DNA of 64,000 nt from Desulfuromonadaceae bacterium. Lineage in GTDB: Bacteria; Desulfobacterota; Desulfuromonadia; Geobacterales; Pseudopelobacteraceae. The stretch lies in the NCBI GenBank assembly GCA_028681335.1, contig JAQUIT010000004.1:62001-126000 (forward strand), read 5' to 3'. The notes below the pieces were generated by a model that saw only the letters and a program-made list of their open reading frames with translations, was not told where the DNA came from and did not search any database. The number at the start of each line of letters is the position of its first letter. Position 1 is the stretch's first letter. Below, piece after piece: positions 8,449 to 17,781 of this stretch. The translations under genes and the position numbers were made by a program.

Positions 8449-9702
8449 CTATTCCGACTTCCCGATCAGCGACTGTATATCACCAACCGTCAGCGCAACA
8501 TCAGTCTGGAGACCGTCAATCATACGTTTAAAGGAGGCCCTGCCTGATGCCACCTCATCGCCACCGATTACTACACTATAGCGCGCCTTGAGCTTGTCGG
8601 CCCTGCGCATCTGGCTTTTCAGGCTTTTTCCTTCATAGTCCATCTCGACACGCACCCCGGCCTTCAGCAGACCATCCATCAGGCTGAAGGCAAAATCACG
8701 TTCTCCTCCACCCATAGTGGCGATAAACAGATCAGGGAGCGACGCAAAGTCCTGGCTGCCGAGCAGCAATGCAACACGCTCAAGACCTAACGCAAAACCG
8801 ATTCCGGGTATAGCCGGTCCACCAAGTTGCGAAATCAGACCATCATAGCGTCCACCGGCAGCAACGGCTGACTGTGAGCCGAGCAACCCGGTAACCATCT
8901 CAAAGGTAGTGCGGGTGTAATAATCAAGGCCGCGCACCATGCGGGAATTGATACTGTACGGCGTGGCCGAAAGGTCCAGATAGCGGCGCACGCTGCTGAA
9001 ATGCTCGTCACAACCGCTGCAGAGGTGTTCCAGCACCGATGGTGCCCCGGCAGTTGCCTCAATGCACCCCGGCACCTTGCAGTCCAGCATCCGGAGCGGA
9101 TTTGTATCAAAGCGCCGCTTGCAATCCTCGCAGAGATGCTCCATCCGCTCTTCCAGAAAGCTTCGCAGGGTAGCGCGGTAGGCAGGACGGCACTCAGGAC
9201 AGCCGAGCGAGTTAATCTGGAGGGTTGGTTCGGTCAGGCCGATTTCTCGAAAAAAGGTTGTCAGCATATTCAGCACCTGAGCGTCTGCCAACGGGTCGTG
9301 TACACCGGTAATTTCGGCTCCGATCTGGTGGAATTGCCGGTAACGCCCTTTTTGTGGGCGCTCATACCGAAACATCGGGCCAAGATAATATAATTTTGAA
9401 ATTGGGTCCTGTGCGTACAGCTTATGTTCGATAAAGGCACGCATAACTCCTGCGGTCCCTTCAGGCCTGAGCGTGACGCTATTTCCACCTTTGTCCGTGA
9501 AAGTGTACATTTCCTTTTCAACGATATCAGTTGCATCGCCGATCGAACGGCAGAAAAGTTCGGTTTTCTCCATTACCGGAACACGTATTTCACCAAAACC
9601 GTTCAGCTCAAAGACCCGGCGGGCCGTCTGTTCAATATACTGCCATCTTCCGGATTCATCCGGGAGAATATCATTAAAACCTTTGACTGCTGTCAGTGCC
9701 AC
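8449..9702 (-). CDS. hisS: Histidyl-tRNA synthetase
   Basis: This class II aminoacyl-tRNA synthetase charges tRNA-His. The 417-residue product has the N-terminal KGFNDILP, motif 2 with [14 protein letters not shown], the HisA-type motif [12 protein letters not shown], motif 3 [11 protein letters not shown] and the C-terminal anticodon-binding domain. An insert at about residues 170-225 contains four Cys pairs (CPECRP, CEDCKR, CKVPGC, CSGCDEH), which suggests a zinc-binding element. It is the first gene of the packed series hisS-ruvB-hda-like-J/LRR-cvfB-znuACB, and the upstream terminator at 9731-9769 separates it from the GGDEF gene. Confidence 0.97.
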   Translation of the reverse strand: MALTAVKGFNDILPDESGRWQYIEQTARRVFELNGFGEIRVPVMEKTELFCRSIGDATDIVEKEMYTFTDKGGNSVTLRPEGTAGVMRAFIEHKLYAQDPISKLYYLGPMFRYERPQKGRYRQFHQIGAEITGVHDPLADAQVLNMLTTFFREIGLTEPTLQINSLGCPECRPAYRATLRSFLEERMEHLCEDCKRRFDTNPLRMLDCKVPGCIEATAGAPSVLEHLCSGCDEHFSSVRRYLDLSATPYSINSRMVRGLDYYTRTTFEMVTGLLGSQSAVAAGGRYDGLISQLGGPAIPGIGFALGLERVALLLGSQDFASLPDLFIATMGGGERDFAFSLMDGLLKAGVRVEMDYEGKSLKSQMRRADKLKARYSVVIGGDEVASGRASFKRMIDGLQTDVALTVGDIQSLIGKSE

Positions 9703-9730
9703 AGATCACCTCAATTAGTAGATAAAAACG

Positions 9731-9769
9731 TAAAAAGTCCAGACTGCAGAAAAACTGCAGGGCCGGACT
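9731..9769 (-). terminator. Intrinsic terminator after the REC-GAF-GGDEF gene
   Basis: On the minus strand a hairpin (AGTCC/GGACT outer arms at 9736-9740 and 9765-9769, CTGCAG/CTGCAG inner arms) is followed by five T residues. It lies between the stop of the GGDEF gene and the start of hisS. Confidence 0.8.
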
Positions 9770-9788
9770 CAAACAGTACGGGCTTTGT

Positions 9789-11153
9789 TCAGGAGTCGCC
9801 GGAGACGCGCTGGATACAGTTTTTCCCTGTTGTTTTACCGACGTACATGGCTTTGTCTGCCATCTCAAGCAACACATCCTTGGAGGCGGTGTCATCAGGA
9901 CAGCAGGCATAGCCGATACTGCAGGTCAAACGGATAGTCTGCCCACCCGAACCCTGAAAATGATTGGCTTCTACGTTCCTGCGGATACGTTCGGCAACAA
10001 GTTCAGCCGTCTCACAGGTTGTTTCGACAAGAATAGCGGTATATTCATCGCCACCGTAACGAATGACAATATCAACATCGCGGACAGATTTCTTGATAAG
10101 TGCGCCGAACTCTGCCAGAACCCTACTTCCGACCATATGCCCGTGAAGGTCGTTTACCTGCTTGAAAGAATCAACATCTATAAAAAGAACTGCCAAGTGA
10201 GAGGCATACCGTTCAACCCGTTTCATCTCACGCTCAAGGGCAATATCAAGATAGCGATGGTTATAGAGACCGCTGACGTCGTCAATAAACAACAGATCTT
10301 TTGCTTTGGAAAATGTATCCGCATTTTCAAAAGCGTGTAACGACTGCTCTATCAGGAACAGAATATTTTTCCTGTGCTTCTCAATATCAGGAAAAGCACA
10401 CGAGGGGTTATTCAGCAGCACTATCATGCCTAAAAGAGACGCATGGCTGTAAACCGGAATCAGCAGTGCTTCAGAAAAACCCTCCGAGCAGCATTGCGCT
10501 GAAAGGTGCAGCTGTTGTACAGAAGACTCCTCAAGACTCGATAAGGCAAGGTGGGCATTAACCTCTTCATAAAGACACGTGCTTGCTCTATCGGAAATCC
10601 CTTTGGCAACTTTGAGCTTAAGGGTGTCTTCTACCTTGAAAAAACCGAGCGCGCGACTAAGACCGACCTCACGACCAATAGCTTCAACCAACAGTGAGTA
10701 AAGGTGTTCACCGTCCAGGCAGCCGGCAATGGACTGACTGGACCTAAACAGTGAAAGCATGTTTTTCAGCTCTTCGTTTTCATCAAGGAGACGGCGCTGC
10801 TGTATGCACTGGGCAACGGAATGCCTGAACTCATCAGGATTAACAGGCTTTACAAGATAATCCCTGGCGCCATGTTTGAGAGCATAAATAGCCGACTCCA
10901 GATTGGCATTACCGGTAACCATGATGACGTCAATGGTCGGATGACTCTCGCGGACCCTGGAAAGAATCTCAAGGCCACTGATATCAGGCATGACCAGATC
11001 GGTAATAACAAGAGAATACTGGCCACTGGCAAGCATTTCAAGCCCGTCATTCCCGCAGGAGGCCGTTTCAACCTGATACCCTTCAGCCTGCAACAGACTG
11101 GAGAATGTTTCCCGGAAGAAAAGGTCATCTTCAACTAATAGGATAGTATCCAT
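9789..11153 (-). CDS. Response regulator with REC, GAF-like and GGDEF domains (probable diguanylate cyclase)
   Basis: The 454-residue protein has a receiver domain at residues 1-120 (acceptor Asp52 in VITDLVMPD, Lys in LVKPVNP), a GAF-like middle region at about 140-280, and a GGDEF domain at about 290-450. The active-site loop reads GGDEY and the upstream DIDSFK-equivalent LFIDVDSFKQVNDLHGH is intact. An inhibitory RxxD site is placed exactly five residues before GGDEY (RDVD). It should therefore make c-di-GMP in response to phosphorylation, with product feedback. No histidine kinase is adjacent. A terminator follows the gene, and comEC lies 74 bp upstream on the same strand. Confidence 0.9.
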   Translation of the reverse strand: MDTILLVEDDLFFRETFSSLLQAEGYQVETASCGNDGLEMLASGQYSLVITDLVMPDISGLEILSRVRESHPTIDVIMVTGNANLESAIYALKHGARDYLVKPVNPDEFRHSVAQCIQQRRLLDENEELKNMLSLFRSSQSIAGCLDGEHLYSLLVEAIGREVGLSRALGFFKVEDTLKLKVAKGISDRASTCLYEEVNAHLALSSLEESSVQQLHLSAQCCSEGFSEALLIPVYSHASLLGMIVLLNNPSCAFPDIEKHRKNILFLIEQSLHAFENADTFSKAKDLLFIDDVSGLYNHRYLDIALEREMKRVERYASHLAVLFIDVDSFKQVNDLHGHMVGSRVLAEFGALIKKSVRDVDIVIRYGGDEYTAILVETTCETAELVAERIRRNVEANHFQGSGGQTIRLTCSIGYACCPDDTASKDVLLEMADKAMYVGKTTGKNCIQRVSGDS

Positions 11154-11227
11154 TTAACGTCACTCAATAATGAAATTGCACAATATTGCTGTACATATGT
11201 ACTCTATATCACGGTGCGGAGTCAACG

Positions 11228-13621
11228 TCATTCGGGCTTATAGGGTGTGGCAACAGACCATGTGACCCCATCGGTGACTAGCTCGACCGTTCCATCCTGA
11301 TCAGTACGCAACACTGAAATCCCTTTTGATTTAAGCAGCCGGACGGTCCGCCCCGCAGGGAGACCAAAACGGTTTCCAGCTCCTGCAGAAATAAGCGCGA
11401 TTTCTGGTCGTACCCGTTCCAGAAACCGTTCTGAAGTTGAGTATCTGCTGCCATGATGTCCAACCTTGATAACGGTGGATTGCAGCTTATGGCCACTGTC
11501 AAGCATTCGCTCTTCAGCCTCAAAGCCGGCATCGGCACAAAAGATCATACTGAAGTTACCGTAGCTGAGACGGAATACCAATGACTGTTCATTTGCACGT
11601 AACTCATCCTTAACCTGCCCGGATTCTGCAGGTGAAAGCACCGTCAAGACAACCGGACCCGGCAGCGTAACAACGTCACCAGCGGCGAGCACACGCCGCT
11701 TCACTCCATTTATATCCAGCGCTCTTCGCACCTCTGGAGACACACCCATGCCACTCAAAAACTCATTGACCGAGAAGTTCTTTATTATGTAAGGCAGCCC
11801 ACCGCAATGATCGGGGTGATCATGCGTTGCAACCATTCGGTCAATATGCCCGGCATGCAGCGCACCAAGAGCCGGCCCCAGCACCCGCTGACCAAAATCA
11901 TGATCGGTATCGTACAGATACCCGCCTCCATCCACAAGCATCGTTGAGCCACCCGGAAGCCTCACCAGCAAGGACTCACCCTGCCCGACACTGAGCATGG
12001 TAATATGCAGCCGTCCATCTGTGGCATTTGCAGTGTAAAGATGCATTATAACTGCGCAGACAGGCACGAGCACTAACGTACCTCGCAGAAGACTCCTGTC
12101 CTTTATAAAAGTCATGCAGGTCATAAAAAGCAGGAAAAAGAACATATCAAGACCGGTTATACCGTGAAAGGTAAATACCGGGAGCGATGTACACCACATT
12201 ATGAATGTGTTGGAAAGAGCCACCAGTGTAGCCGCAGGCCAGAGGAATATATGAGCGAACGCCGGGAACATCGTCACAAGCGGCAATGCTATAAATCCGG
12301 CAAGTACCGCACCGTACCCCAGAAGCGGCACAATCAGAAAATTAGTCAATATTCCGTTAAGTGATGCGACGTTGAAGATAAACAGTACCGGCAGGATAGT
12401 TACGCATGATGCCGCAACGGATACGGCAACAAACTGGATCATGCCGCGCAGCCATCTTTGGCCAACGGTTGCTGTATGGCGCATGATCAGCGGAACGGCA
12501 ATCAGTATTCCCCACAATGATATAAATGACAGCTGAAATGACACGTCAAAAAGAGTTGGAGGATTGATGGCAACAAGAAGAAATGCCGCAAACAACAGTG
12601 TATTGATAGAATCATGTTCACGCTCAGCCAAAAGCCCAAGTGCAATGACAGACAGCATGACTACCGATCGTGCCGTTGCAGGGGCCATACCGGTCAGAAA
12701 CAGATATGCCAGCATAACCGGAACAGCCGTCAGCAGCGCTATCATGCGGATGTTCCAGCGTAGTGCCGTATATTCTAATCTGGTCATAAGCCACAGAACC
12801 AGTACCGTTATAAACGCCGCAATAATTCCGACATGAAAACCGGAGATTGACAGAATGTGATTAACTCCGGCTCTGGTATACGCCTCTGCCAGATTCCGGG
12901 GAATCCTTCTTTGATCACCAAGAAGCAATGCCGTCAAAACCGAGGAGATACGCTCATCAGCAAAGGAATCACGGATAGAATCCCCAAGATGACGTGCCGT
13001 CTGGTCAATTGATCGCTGCAATGAATCTGTTGAGGCTGCGCGTATCAAAAGAATCTCGTTTTGTGATGTAACCCGGCTGGTTGCCGATATACCCTGCAGG
13101 GCAAGATAGCGGGGATAATCAAATTCGCCCGGCAGACCAAGTCGACGCGGCATAGCTATGGTGGAGGTAAAGCGGATTCTATCGCCGCGTGCCAGTGAGA
13201 CATCTCCCTCACGTACGTTCAAAAGTAACAGACCGGATACTGCTTCCACCCGCTCCGCGTAAATAAGATGCTCCACCTGAACGTTCAGGCGACTTCCTTC
13301 CGGCCCAACTGACGGGCGTGACGCAACAACTCCTTCTATTGTCAGTGGGGTGACGGAATAATTATTTTTGATAGACTGAGGAGAAATGTCGGGTGATAAC
13401 AACGACTGTAAGACCAACACGCCCCAGAAAAAGAAAAACAGAGAGGTAGTGACAGCAAAAAGTCTGGATGACGCGAGAAAACACGCTGTCAACATACAGA
13501 AGAAAACCGCCACAACCGCGATTACATCGCAATAAAACCCGCTGGTGGCTGATAATGCCATACCGGCTGTCATAGACAAAAAAGGGATTAAAAACGGCCA
13601 GCGGCCGAAAATGGCGTCCAT
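11228..13621 (-). CDS. comEC: ComEC/Rec2 family DNA internalisation channel
   Basis: ComEC transports single-stranded DNA across the inner membrane during natural transformation. The 797-residue protein has all three expected parts. There are N-terminal hydrophobic segments with a DUF4131/OB-type soluble region (about 40-190), then the polytopic competence domain (about 215-500, with NHILSISGFHVGI and GMAPATARSVVML), then a C-terminal metallo-beta-lactamase-like domain (about 540-797). The last retains THDHPDHCGG and KVGHHGSRYSTS, so a nuclease activity on the incoming strand is plausible. The full length and intact motifs suggest a working gene. Whether the host is competent cannot be judged; the pilus-like genes at 42-52 kb are secretion type. 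Confidence 0.93.
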   Translation of the reverse strand: MDAIFGRWPFLIPFLSMTAGMALSATSGFYCDVIAVVAVFFCMLTACFLASSRLFAVTTSLFFFFWGVLVLQSLLSPDISPQSIKNNYSVTPLTIEGVVASRPSVGPEGSRLNVQVEHLIYAERVEAVSGLLLLNVREGDVSLARGDRIRFTSTIAMPRRLGLPGEFDYPRYLALQGISATSRVTSQNEILLIRAASTDSLQRSIDQTARHLGDSIRDSFADERISSVLTALLLGDQRRIPRNLAEAYTRAGVNHILSISGFHVGIIAAFITVLVLWLMTRLEYTALRWNIRMIALLTAVPVMLAYLFLTGMAPATARSVVMLSVIALGLLAEREHDSINTLLFAAFLLVAINPPTLFDVSFQLSFISLWGILIAVPLIMRHTATVGQRWLRGMIQFVAVSVAASCVTILPVLFIFNVASLNGILTNFLIVPLLGYGAVLAGFIALPLVTMFPAFAHIFLWPAATLVALSNTFIMWCTSLPVFTFHGITGLDMFFFLLFMTCMTFIKDRSLLRGTLVLVPVCAVIMHLYTANATDGRLHITMLSVGQGESLLVRLPGGSTMLVDGGGYLYDTDHDFGQRVLGPALGALHAGHIDRMVATHDHPDHCGGLPYIIKNFSVNEFLSGMGVSPEVRRALDINGVKRRVLAAGDVVTLPGPVVLTVLSPAESGQVKDELRANEQSLVFRLSYGNFSMIFCADAGFEAEERMLDSGHKLQSTVIKVGHHGSRYSTSERFLERVRPEIALISAGAGNRFGLPAGRTVRLLKSKGISVLRTDQDGTVELVTDGVTWSVATPYKPE

Positions 13622-13806
13622 CTATTTAGCAATCATCAGAAGTGAATAGCAAGGCATCGACCACCGCTTTATAGAAAAATCAAATTAGTTATGAACAACC
13701 GTATTCATACCAAAGTTTATGCCACTTGAAAACATTACAATTGAGTGATAAAACAAACCAAGATACTCGTGATTAATACTATTCTGCCGCCCGGAGAACA
13801 AAAGGA

Positions 13807-14853
13807 ATGAAGGAACATATTCTGATTGTTGATGATGAAGAGATGATTCGAGATTTACTTGCTTCTGCTTTACTGCAGGAAGAGTACATCTGTCATCAGG
13901 CGGCCAACGTCGATGAGGCTTTTGTACTTCTGGGTGAACAGCCGGTTGACCTCGTTATTTCAGATATCATGATGCCTGGAAGGAGCGGAGTTGAGTTATT
14001 ACGCGACCTGAAGAAGATAGACCCTGATATCGCTGTTCTGATGATTACCGGTCTTTCGGATATGAATACCGCAATGGAATGTGTACACCTCGGAGCTGAT
14101 GACTACATCACCAAGCCTTTCGGCATCAACCGGGTAGTGCTAACCGTAAAAAACCTGATTGAGCGACGCTGCCTTGCAATAGAAAAGAAAAATTATCAGG
14201 TAAGCCTCGAATTCAAGGTCATGGAACAGACGTCCCAGATCCGTAAAACAATGACTGAGCTTTCCAGTGCCTACGACAACACACTGACTGCACTGGTAAA
14301 GGCCCTGGACGCCCGCGAAAGAGAGGTTGGGTCACATTCGGAACGGGTTATGAACTATGCATCGTTTCTTGGAGCGAAACTCGGTATGGCCGGAAGAGAA
14401 TTGCAGGAGCTCGCAAAAGGTGCGCTACTGCACGATATCGGCAAGATCGGTATTTCCGATAACATACTGCTCAAGCCTGGCCAACTCGATGATAACGAGT
14501 GGATTGAAATGAGAAAACACCCTCAAGTCGGTTATGCCATTTTATCAGAGATAGATTTTTTGATGGGACCGGCGGAGATCATCCTCAGCCACCATGAACG
14601 CTTTGACGGCACCGGTTACCCGAAACAGCTCAGGGGCGAGCAGATTCCGATCGGGGCTCGCATCTTCTCTGTCGTTGATACGCTTGATGCCATGACATCA
14701 GATCGCCCGTACCGAAAAGCCCTCCCCTTTGCAATGGTCACGAGCGAAATAGCCAAGTACAGCGGTTCTCAATTTGATCCGGCCATTGCCGACCTGTTTC
14801 TTTCGGTATCCCGAAAACACTGGGAAGACTGTGCGGGAAAACGTTTTAAATAA
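13807..14853 (+). CDS. Response regulator with REC and HD-GYP domains (probable c-di-GMP phosphodiesterase)
   Basis: Residues 1-120 form a receiver domain (Asp53 in LVISDIMMPG, Lys in YITKPFG). A short helical linker leads to an HD-GYP domain (about 160-340) with LLHDIGKIGI, HHERFDGTGYP and the conserved VVDTLDAMTSDRPYRK. All metal and GYP residues are present, so hydrolysis of c-di-GMP is likely. AAGG stands just before the ATG. It is transcribed divergently from comEC and is followed by the hairpin at 14857-14885. Confidence 0.92.
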   Translation: MKEHILIVDDEEMIRDLLASALLQEEYICHQAANVDEAFVLLGEQPVDLVISDIMMPGRSGVELLRDLKKIDPDIAVLMITGLSDMNTAMECVHLGADDYITKPFGINRVVLTVKNLIERRCLAIEKKNYQVSLEFKVMEQTSQIRKTMTELSSAYDNTLTALVKALDAREREVGSHSERVMNYASFLGAKLGMAGRELQELAKGALLHDIGKIGISDNILLKPGQLDDNEWIEMRKHPQVGYAILSEIDFLMGPAEIILSHHERFDGTGYPKQLRGEQIPIGARIFSVVDTLDAMTSDRPYRKALPFAMVTSEIAKYSGSQFDPAIADLFLSVSRKHWEDCAGKRFK

Positions 14854-14885
14854 AAAAGCTGGGTCCGATTAAGCCGGACCCAGCT
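14851..14885 (-). terminator. Intrinsic terminator, strongest for the minus-strand acidic-protein gene
   Basis: A perfect 11-bp stem (14857-14867 with 14875-14885, GGGTCCG core, 7-base loop) has six A residues on its left side. That side is a T run when read from the minus strand. It lies between the converging HD-GYP gene and the small acidic protein gene; on the plus strand the T run is weak. Confidence 0.8.
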
Positions 14886-14906
14886 GCATAAATTGCTCTA
14901 ATTCGA

Positions 14907-15203
14907 CTACTCCTCATCTTCCCAGTCATCGTCCCTATCACCAGAACTATCCACTTCAAACTCATCATCTCCGTATCCATCTCCATCATCGACTTCAAAG
15001 CCATCAGTATCCTCAGAGATGTAACGTTCTGGAGCCCGAAGTTCATTCTCGGCAATCTTTTCGAAACGTACCAGCAAGACAGGGTCGTTACAAAAACGCT
15101 CCTGCTTGTGTGTGCATGAAACTAAATCACATAGATCGAAAAGTTGAATTTCACTGCAGAGGCGCTGAGGCATATTTTCCTGTTTTGGATCAGAATTAAG
15201 CAT
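14907..15203 (-). CDS. Small acidic protein of unknown function
   Basis: A 98-residue product that I do not recognise. The first 60 residues contain four cysteines (CSE, CDLVSCTH, FCND). The last 36 or so are extremely acidic, with repeated Asp/Glu and Gly. It has no signal peptide or membrane segment. The start is 14 bp after the fbp stop on the same strand, so it is probably the last gene of that transcript, and a strong terminator follows. The Cys spacing could bind a metal and the acidic tail could be a nucleic-acid mimic or a binding tail, but both ideas are guesses. Confidence 0.65.
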   Translation of the reverse strand: MLNSDPKQENMPQRLCSEIQLFDLCDLVSCTHKQERFCNDPVLLVRFEKIAENELRAPERYISEDTDGFEVDDGDGYGDDEFEVDSSGDRDDDWEDEE

Positions 15204-15216
15204 GGCGACGTTCTCT

Positions 15217-16161
15217 CTAGCAGGTACCGCTCAGAAATTCAGCAGCCTTGGCAACATCTTCACGACAACCTATATATACCGGGCAACGCTGATCGAGACC
15301 TTCAGGGACAATGTCCAGGATCGGAATTTCACCATTGGTGGCAGAACCGCCAGCCTGTTCGATGAGGTAAGCCATCGGATTGAGTTCATACAGCAAGCGC
15401 AGCTTGCCATTCGGTGAATCGCTGAGTGCCGGATACATAAAGACACCCTTCCCCTTCATAAGAATTTGATTGATATCCGGCACAAATCCGCCGGAATAAC
15501 GCAGCTTGGAACCTTTATCTTCTAGATATTTGATAAAGCGCTCATTACCCTCACTGTATTTCTTGCGCAAACCACCAGGAGAATAAATATCACCGCACGG
15601 CTTCATCTGAATATTTTCACGAGTAAGTGTATATTCCATCAGCTGATTCATTGTGAACTCAAACACACCCTTGCCGACGGAGTAGACCAGAGAAACGCGC
15701 GGCCCGTAGAGGATATAAATTGAGCCAACCATCTTTCGACCGGGCTGAAGCAGATCATCTCCCTGATATATGCCGACAATGGTGCCTACCGCCAGATTAA
15801 CATCAACCAGTGAAGACCCATCCAAAGGATCGTAGGCGACTGAAAACATCCCCTTCGGGTTGCTGGTGACCTGGAAAATGTCGTCCATCTCTTCGGATGC
15901 GATGTTGCACACAACTCCGGAATGTTGCAGACGCTTGCGCAGGATCCGGTCGGAAAGGACATCAAGAGCAAGCTGCTCTTCGCCGTACAGATTGGATGTA
16001 CCAGCCACACCAAGGTCACCGGTTCTCACAGCGTTGATCACATATTTGCTTGCTTCAGCAATTTCACAGATAAGGTGGACAAGATTGCCGCTGATGTTCT
16101 GATCGCGCAGATGCTGACGCAGATCAATTTGAAATTTAGTCTTGCCTGGCTGGCTGGGCAT
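15217..16161 (-). CDS. fbp: Fructose-1,6-bisphosphatase, class I
   Basis: This enzyme removes the 1-phosphate of fructose 1,6-bisphosphate in gluconeogenesis, needed when the cell grows on acetate-like substrates. The 314-residue protein has the Li-sensitive phosphatase signature AYDPLDGSSLVDVN (about residue 107), the upstream metal ligands in ASEEMDD and the substrate-binding KLRLLYELNPMAYLIEQAGG near the C-terminus. The start has GGAGG six bases upstream of the ATG. The small acidic gene follows it directly. The family assignment is clear. Confidence 0.95.
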   Translation of the reverse strand: MPSQPGKTKFQIDLRQHLRDQNISGNLVHLICEIAEASKYVINAVRTGDLGVAGTSNLYGEEQLALDVLSDRILRKRLQHSGVVCNIASEEMDDIFQVTSNPKGMFSVAYDPLDGSSLVDVNLAVGTIVGIYQGDDLLQPGRKMVGSIYILYGPRVSLVYSVGKGVFEFTMNQLMEYTLTRENIQMKPCGDIYSPGGLRKKYSEGNERFIKYLEDKGSKLRYSGGFVPDINQILMKGKGVFMYPALSDSPNGKLRLLYELNPMAYLIEQAGGSATNGEIPILDIVPEGLDQRCPVYIGCREDVAKAAEFLSGTC

Positions 16162-16296
16162 GCTTCCTCCGAACTGAGTAATAGTGGTGTTCTGATGCGA
16201 TAAACATACTGAAAAGTGCCTGTTTTAGCAATATTAAATACTTATTTTACAGTGAATAAAGTGATGAGAATAGTAGCGAAGGCGACAGTTAATCGC

Positions 16297-16554
16297 CTAA
16301 GAATCGGAAACTTTAGTGCCACAGTATTTACAGGCAACCGCCTTCCATGGAAAAGTCTCGCCGCATTTTCTGCATGTGCGAAAATGGCCCTTGATTTCAT
16401 GTTTTGGTTTTTCAAAGTGCAGGACAAGAAGAAAGATGGGGAAGATACAGAGAAGGCCCCAAAGAACAGGATTTTTACCTCGTGATTTTGCCAGCTTAAA
16501 TCCGATGGCAGCCGGAAGACCAAAAACCAGCAGCAGGAAAATCATCTCATTCAT
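16297..16554 (-). CDS. Small membrane protein with zinc-ribbon tail
   Basis: An 85-residue protein with two hydrophobic helices (about residues 3-19 and 28-46) followed by a C-terminal zinc ribbon, CRKCGETF...CKYCG (two CxxC pairs). The chain therefore probably anchors a small metal-binding knuckle at the inner face of the membrane. I do not recognise a named family. The start lacks a strong ribosome site. It is transcribed in the same direction as the VOC gene upstream (59 bp gap) and fbp downstream. Confidence 0.6.
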   Translation of the reverse strand: MNEMIFLLLVFGLPAAIGFKLAKSRGKNPVLWGLLCIFPIFLLVLHFEKPKHEIKGHFRTCRKCGETFPWKAVACKYCGTKVSDS

Positions 16555-16612
16555 AGCATGCCCACACTTTTATATTAATTTACAAATTATTTAGTCAAAA
16601 CAAAAGGCTGAG

Positions 16613-17044
16613 CTACTGCCCAACCTTCTTTTGTATCGGCATTGATTCATCGAGAACGATCAAATAACCATCGGGATCAAAGCACCACATCTCCTTGACA
16701 CCGTACGGTTTGATTTCCAAAGGGTAGAGAATCTCTAGTCCCTCCTCCATGATCGCATCACGAATATCTTCGATATCGTCAACTTCAAAATGCAGCGTAA
16801 CACCTATTCCGCGCGGAAACATACTGAAACGGGGTGCCAGCACCGGATGGGCTTTAATGACATCAGCATCCTCAACAAAAACAATCGCCATGCCATCCAT
16901 GTCAATAACGAGATGATCCGGCGCACCTTTGGACGTAAAAGACCTCTGTACCGGCAACTCCAATATACCGGCATAAAAGGCTTCCGTTACGACCAACTGG
17001 GAAACTGCCAGCTGTAGTGAATGCGGGGCACGATGCGCCTTCAC
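16613..17044 (-). CDS. VOC/glyoxalase-fold protein
   Basis: The 143-residue product is a single vicinal-oxygen-chelate protein made of two beta-alpha-beta-beta-beta modules: SLQLAVSQLVVTEAFYAGILELPVQRSF at the N-terminus and VTLHFEVDDI...MWCFDPDGYLIVLDE at the C-terminus. Candidate metal ligands are the His in LHFEVDD and the Glu near the C-terminal DE. Members include glyoxalase I, dioxygenases and resistance proteins, so the substrate cannot be told. It starts with GTG that overlaps the ccdA stop (GTGA), so it is coupled to the thiol-redox genes. (The N-terminal motif is quoted only to residue positions 10-37.). Confidence 0.72.
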   Translation of the reverse strand: MKAHRAPHSLQLAVSQLVVTEAFYAGILELPVQRSFTSKGAPDHLVIDMDGMAIVFVEDADVIKAHPVLAPRFSMFPRGIGVTLHFEVDDIEDIRDAIMEEGLEILYPLEIKPYGVKEMWCFDPDGYLIVLDESMPIQKKVGQ

Positions 17045-17772
17045 TCAAAACCTTTAAAAAGAACAGTTGCAAAACCGGAAAGACGAGAAAGCCAGTTAGT
17101 ATAGATCAATACACCGATCACAATGAGCAGGAGTCCGGTAAAAATTTCGAATATGTGGATATATTTTTTAAACCGGTTGAATACGATCAAAAAGCGGTGC
17201 ATGGCAAGGGCAGAGATAAAAAACGGCACTCCCAATCCCATGGAATAGAGCAACAGGAGCAGAATCCCATGATACACACTGTCCTGTGTAGCAGCCACAG
17301 CAAGAATGGCAGCTAATATAGGCCCGATACAGGGAGTCCATCCGGCTGCAAACGCAATACCAACCAGAAAACTCCCGACATATCCCGCCGGCTTGTGCTT
17401 AATGGAAACCCTTTTTTCGCCCAAAAGAAACTTAAGCGGCAAGATACCTGTAACATGGACACCGAGAATTACCAGCAAGACTCCACCGGTTTTTCTGATT
17501 ATAGTGGCATTTTCCTGCAAAACGGATCCAATATAGGTTGCTGAGGCACCAAGCAGAACGAACACAATCGTAAAACCGGCAATAAACGAGAGTGAGTGAA
17601 AAATCGATTTCTGACGAATAATATGTGAAGGGTGTTCTGCCTGAAGATCCGCAAACGAGACTCCGGTGATATAGGTAATATAGGAGGGAATCAACGGAAA
17701 CACGCAGGGCGACAGAAATGACAGCAGGCCGGCGATGAAAGCACCGATATAGGTTACGTCATGACTGATCAT
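17041..17772 (-). CDS. ccdA: Cytochrome c biogenesis protein CcdA (thiol electron carrier)
   Basis: CcdA moves electrons from cytoplasmic thioredoxin across the inner membrane to reduce periplasmic thiol partners, including apocytochrome c. The 243-residue protein has six hydrophobic segments and both redox cysteines, in FLSPCVFPLIPSY (TM1) and AAGWTPCIGPIL (TM4), with the usual flanking prolines. A good ribosome site (AGAGGA) precedes the ATG. The TlpA-like lipoprotein gene is 9 bp upstream and is the probable direct partner. Confidence 0.94.
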   Translation of the reverse strand: MISHDVTYIGAFIAGLLSFLSPCVFPLIPSYITYITGVSFADLQAEHPSHIIRQKSIFHSLSFIAGFTIVFVLLGASATYIGSVLQENATIIRKTGGVLLVILGVHVTGILPLKFLLGEKRVSIKHKPAGYVGSFLVGIAFAAGWTPCIGPILAAILAVAATQDSVYHGILLLLLYSMGLGVPFFISALAMHRFLIVFNRFKKYIHIFEIFTGLLLIVIGVLIYTNWLSRLSGFATVLFKGFE

Positions 17773-17781
17773 AGAATTCCT

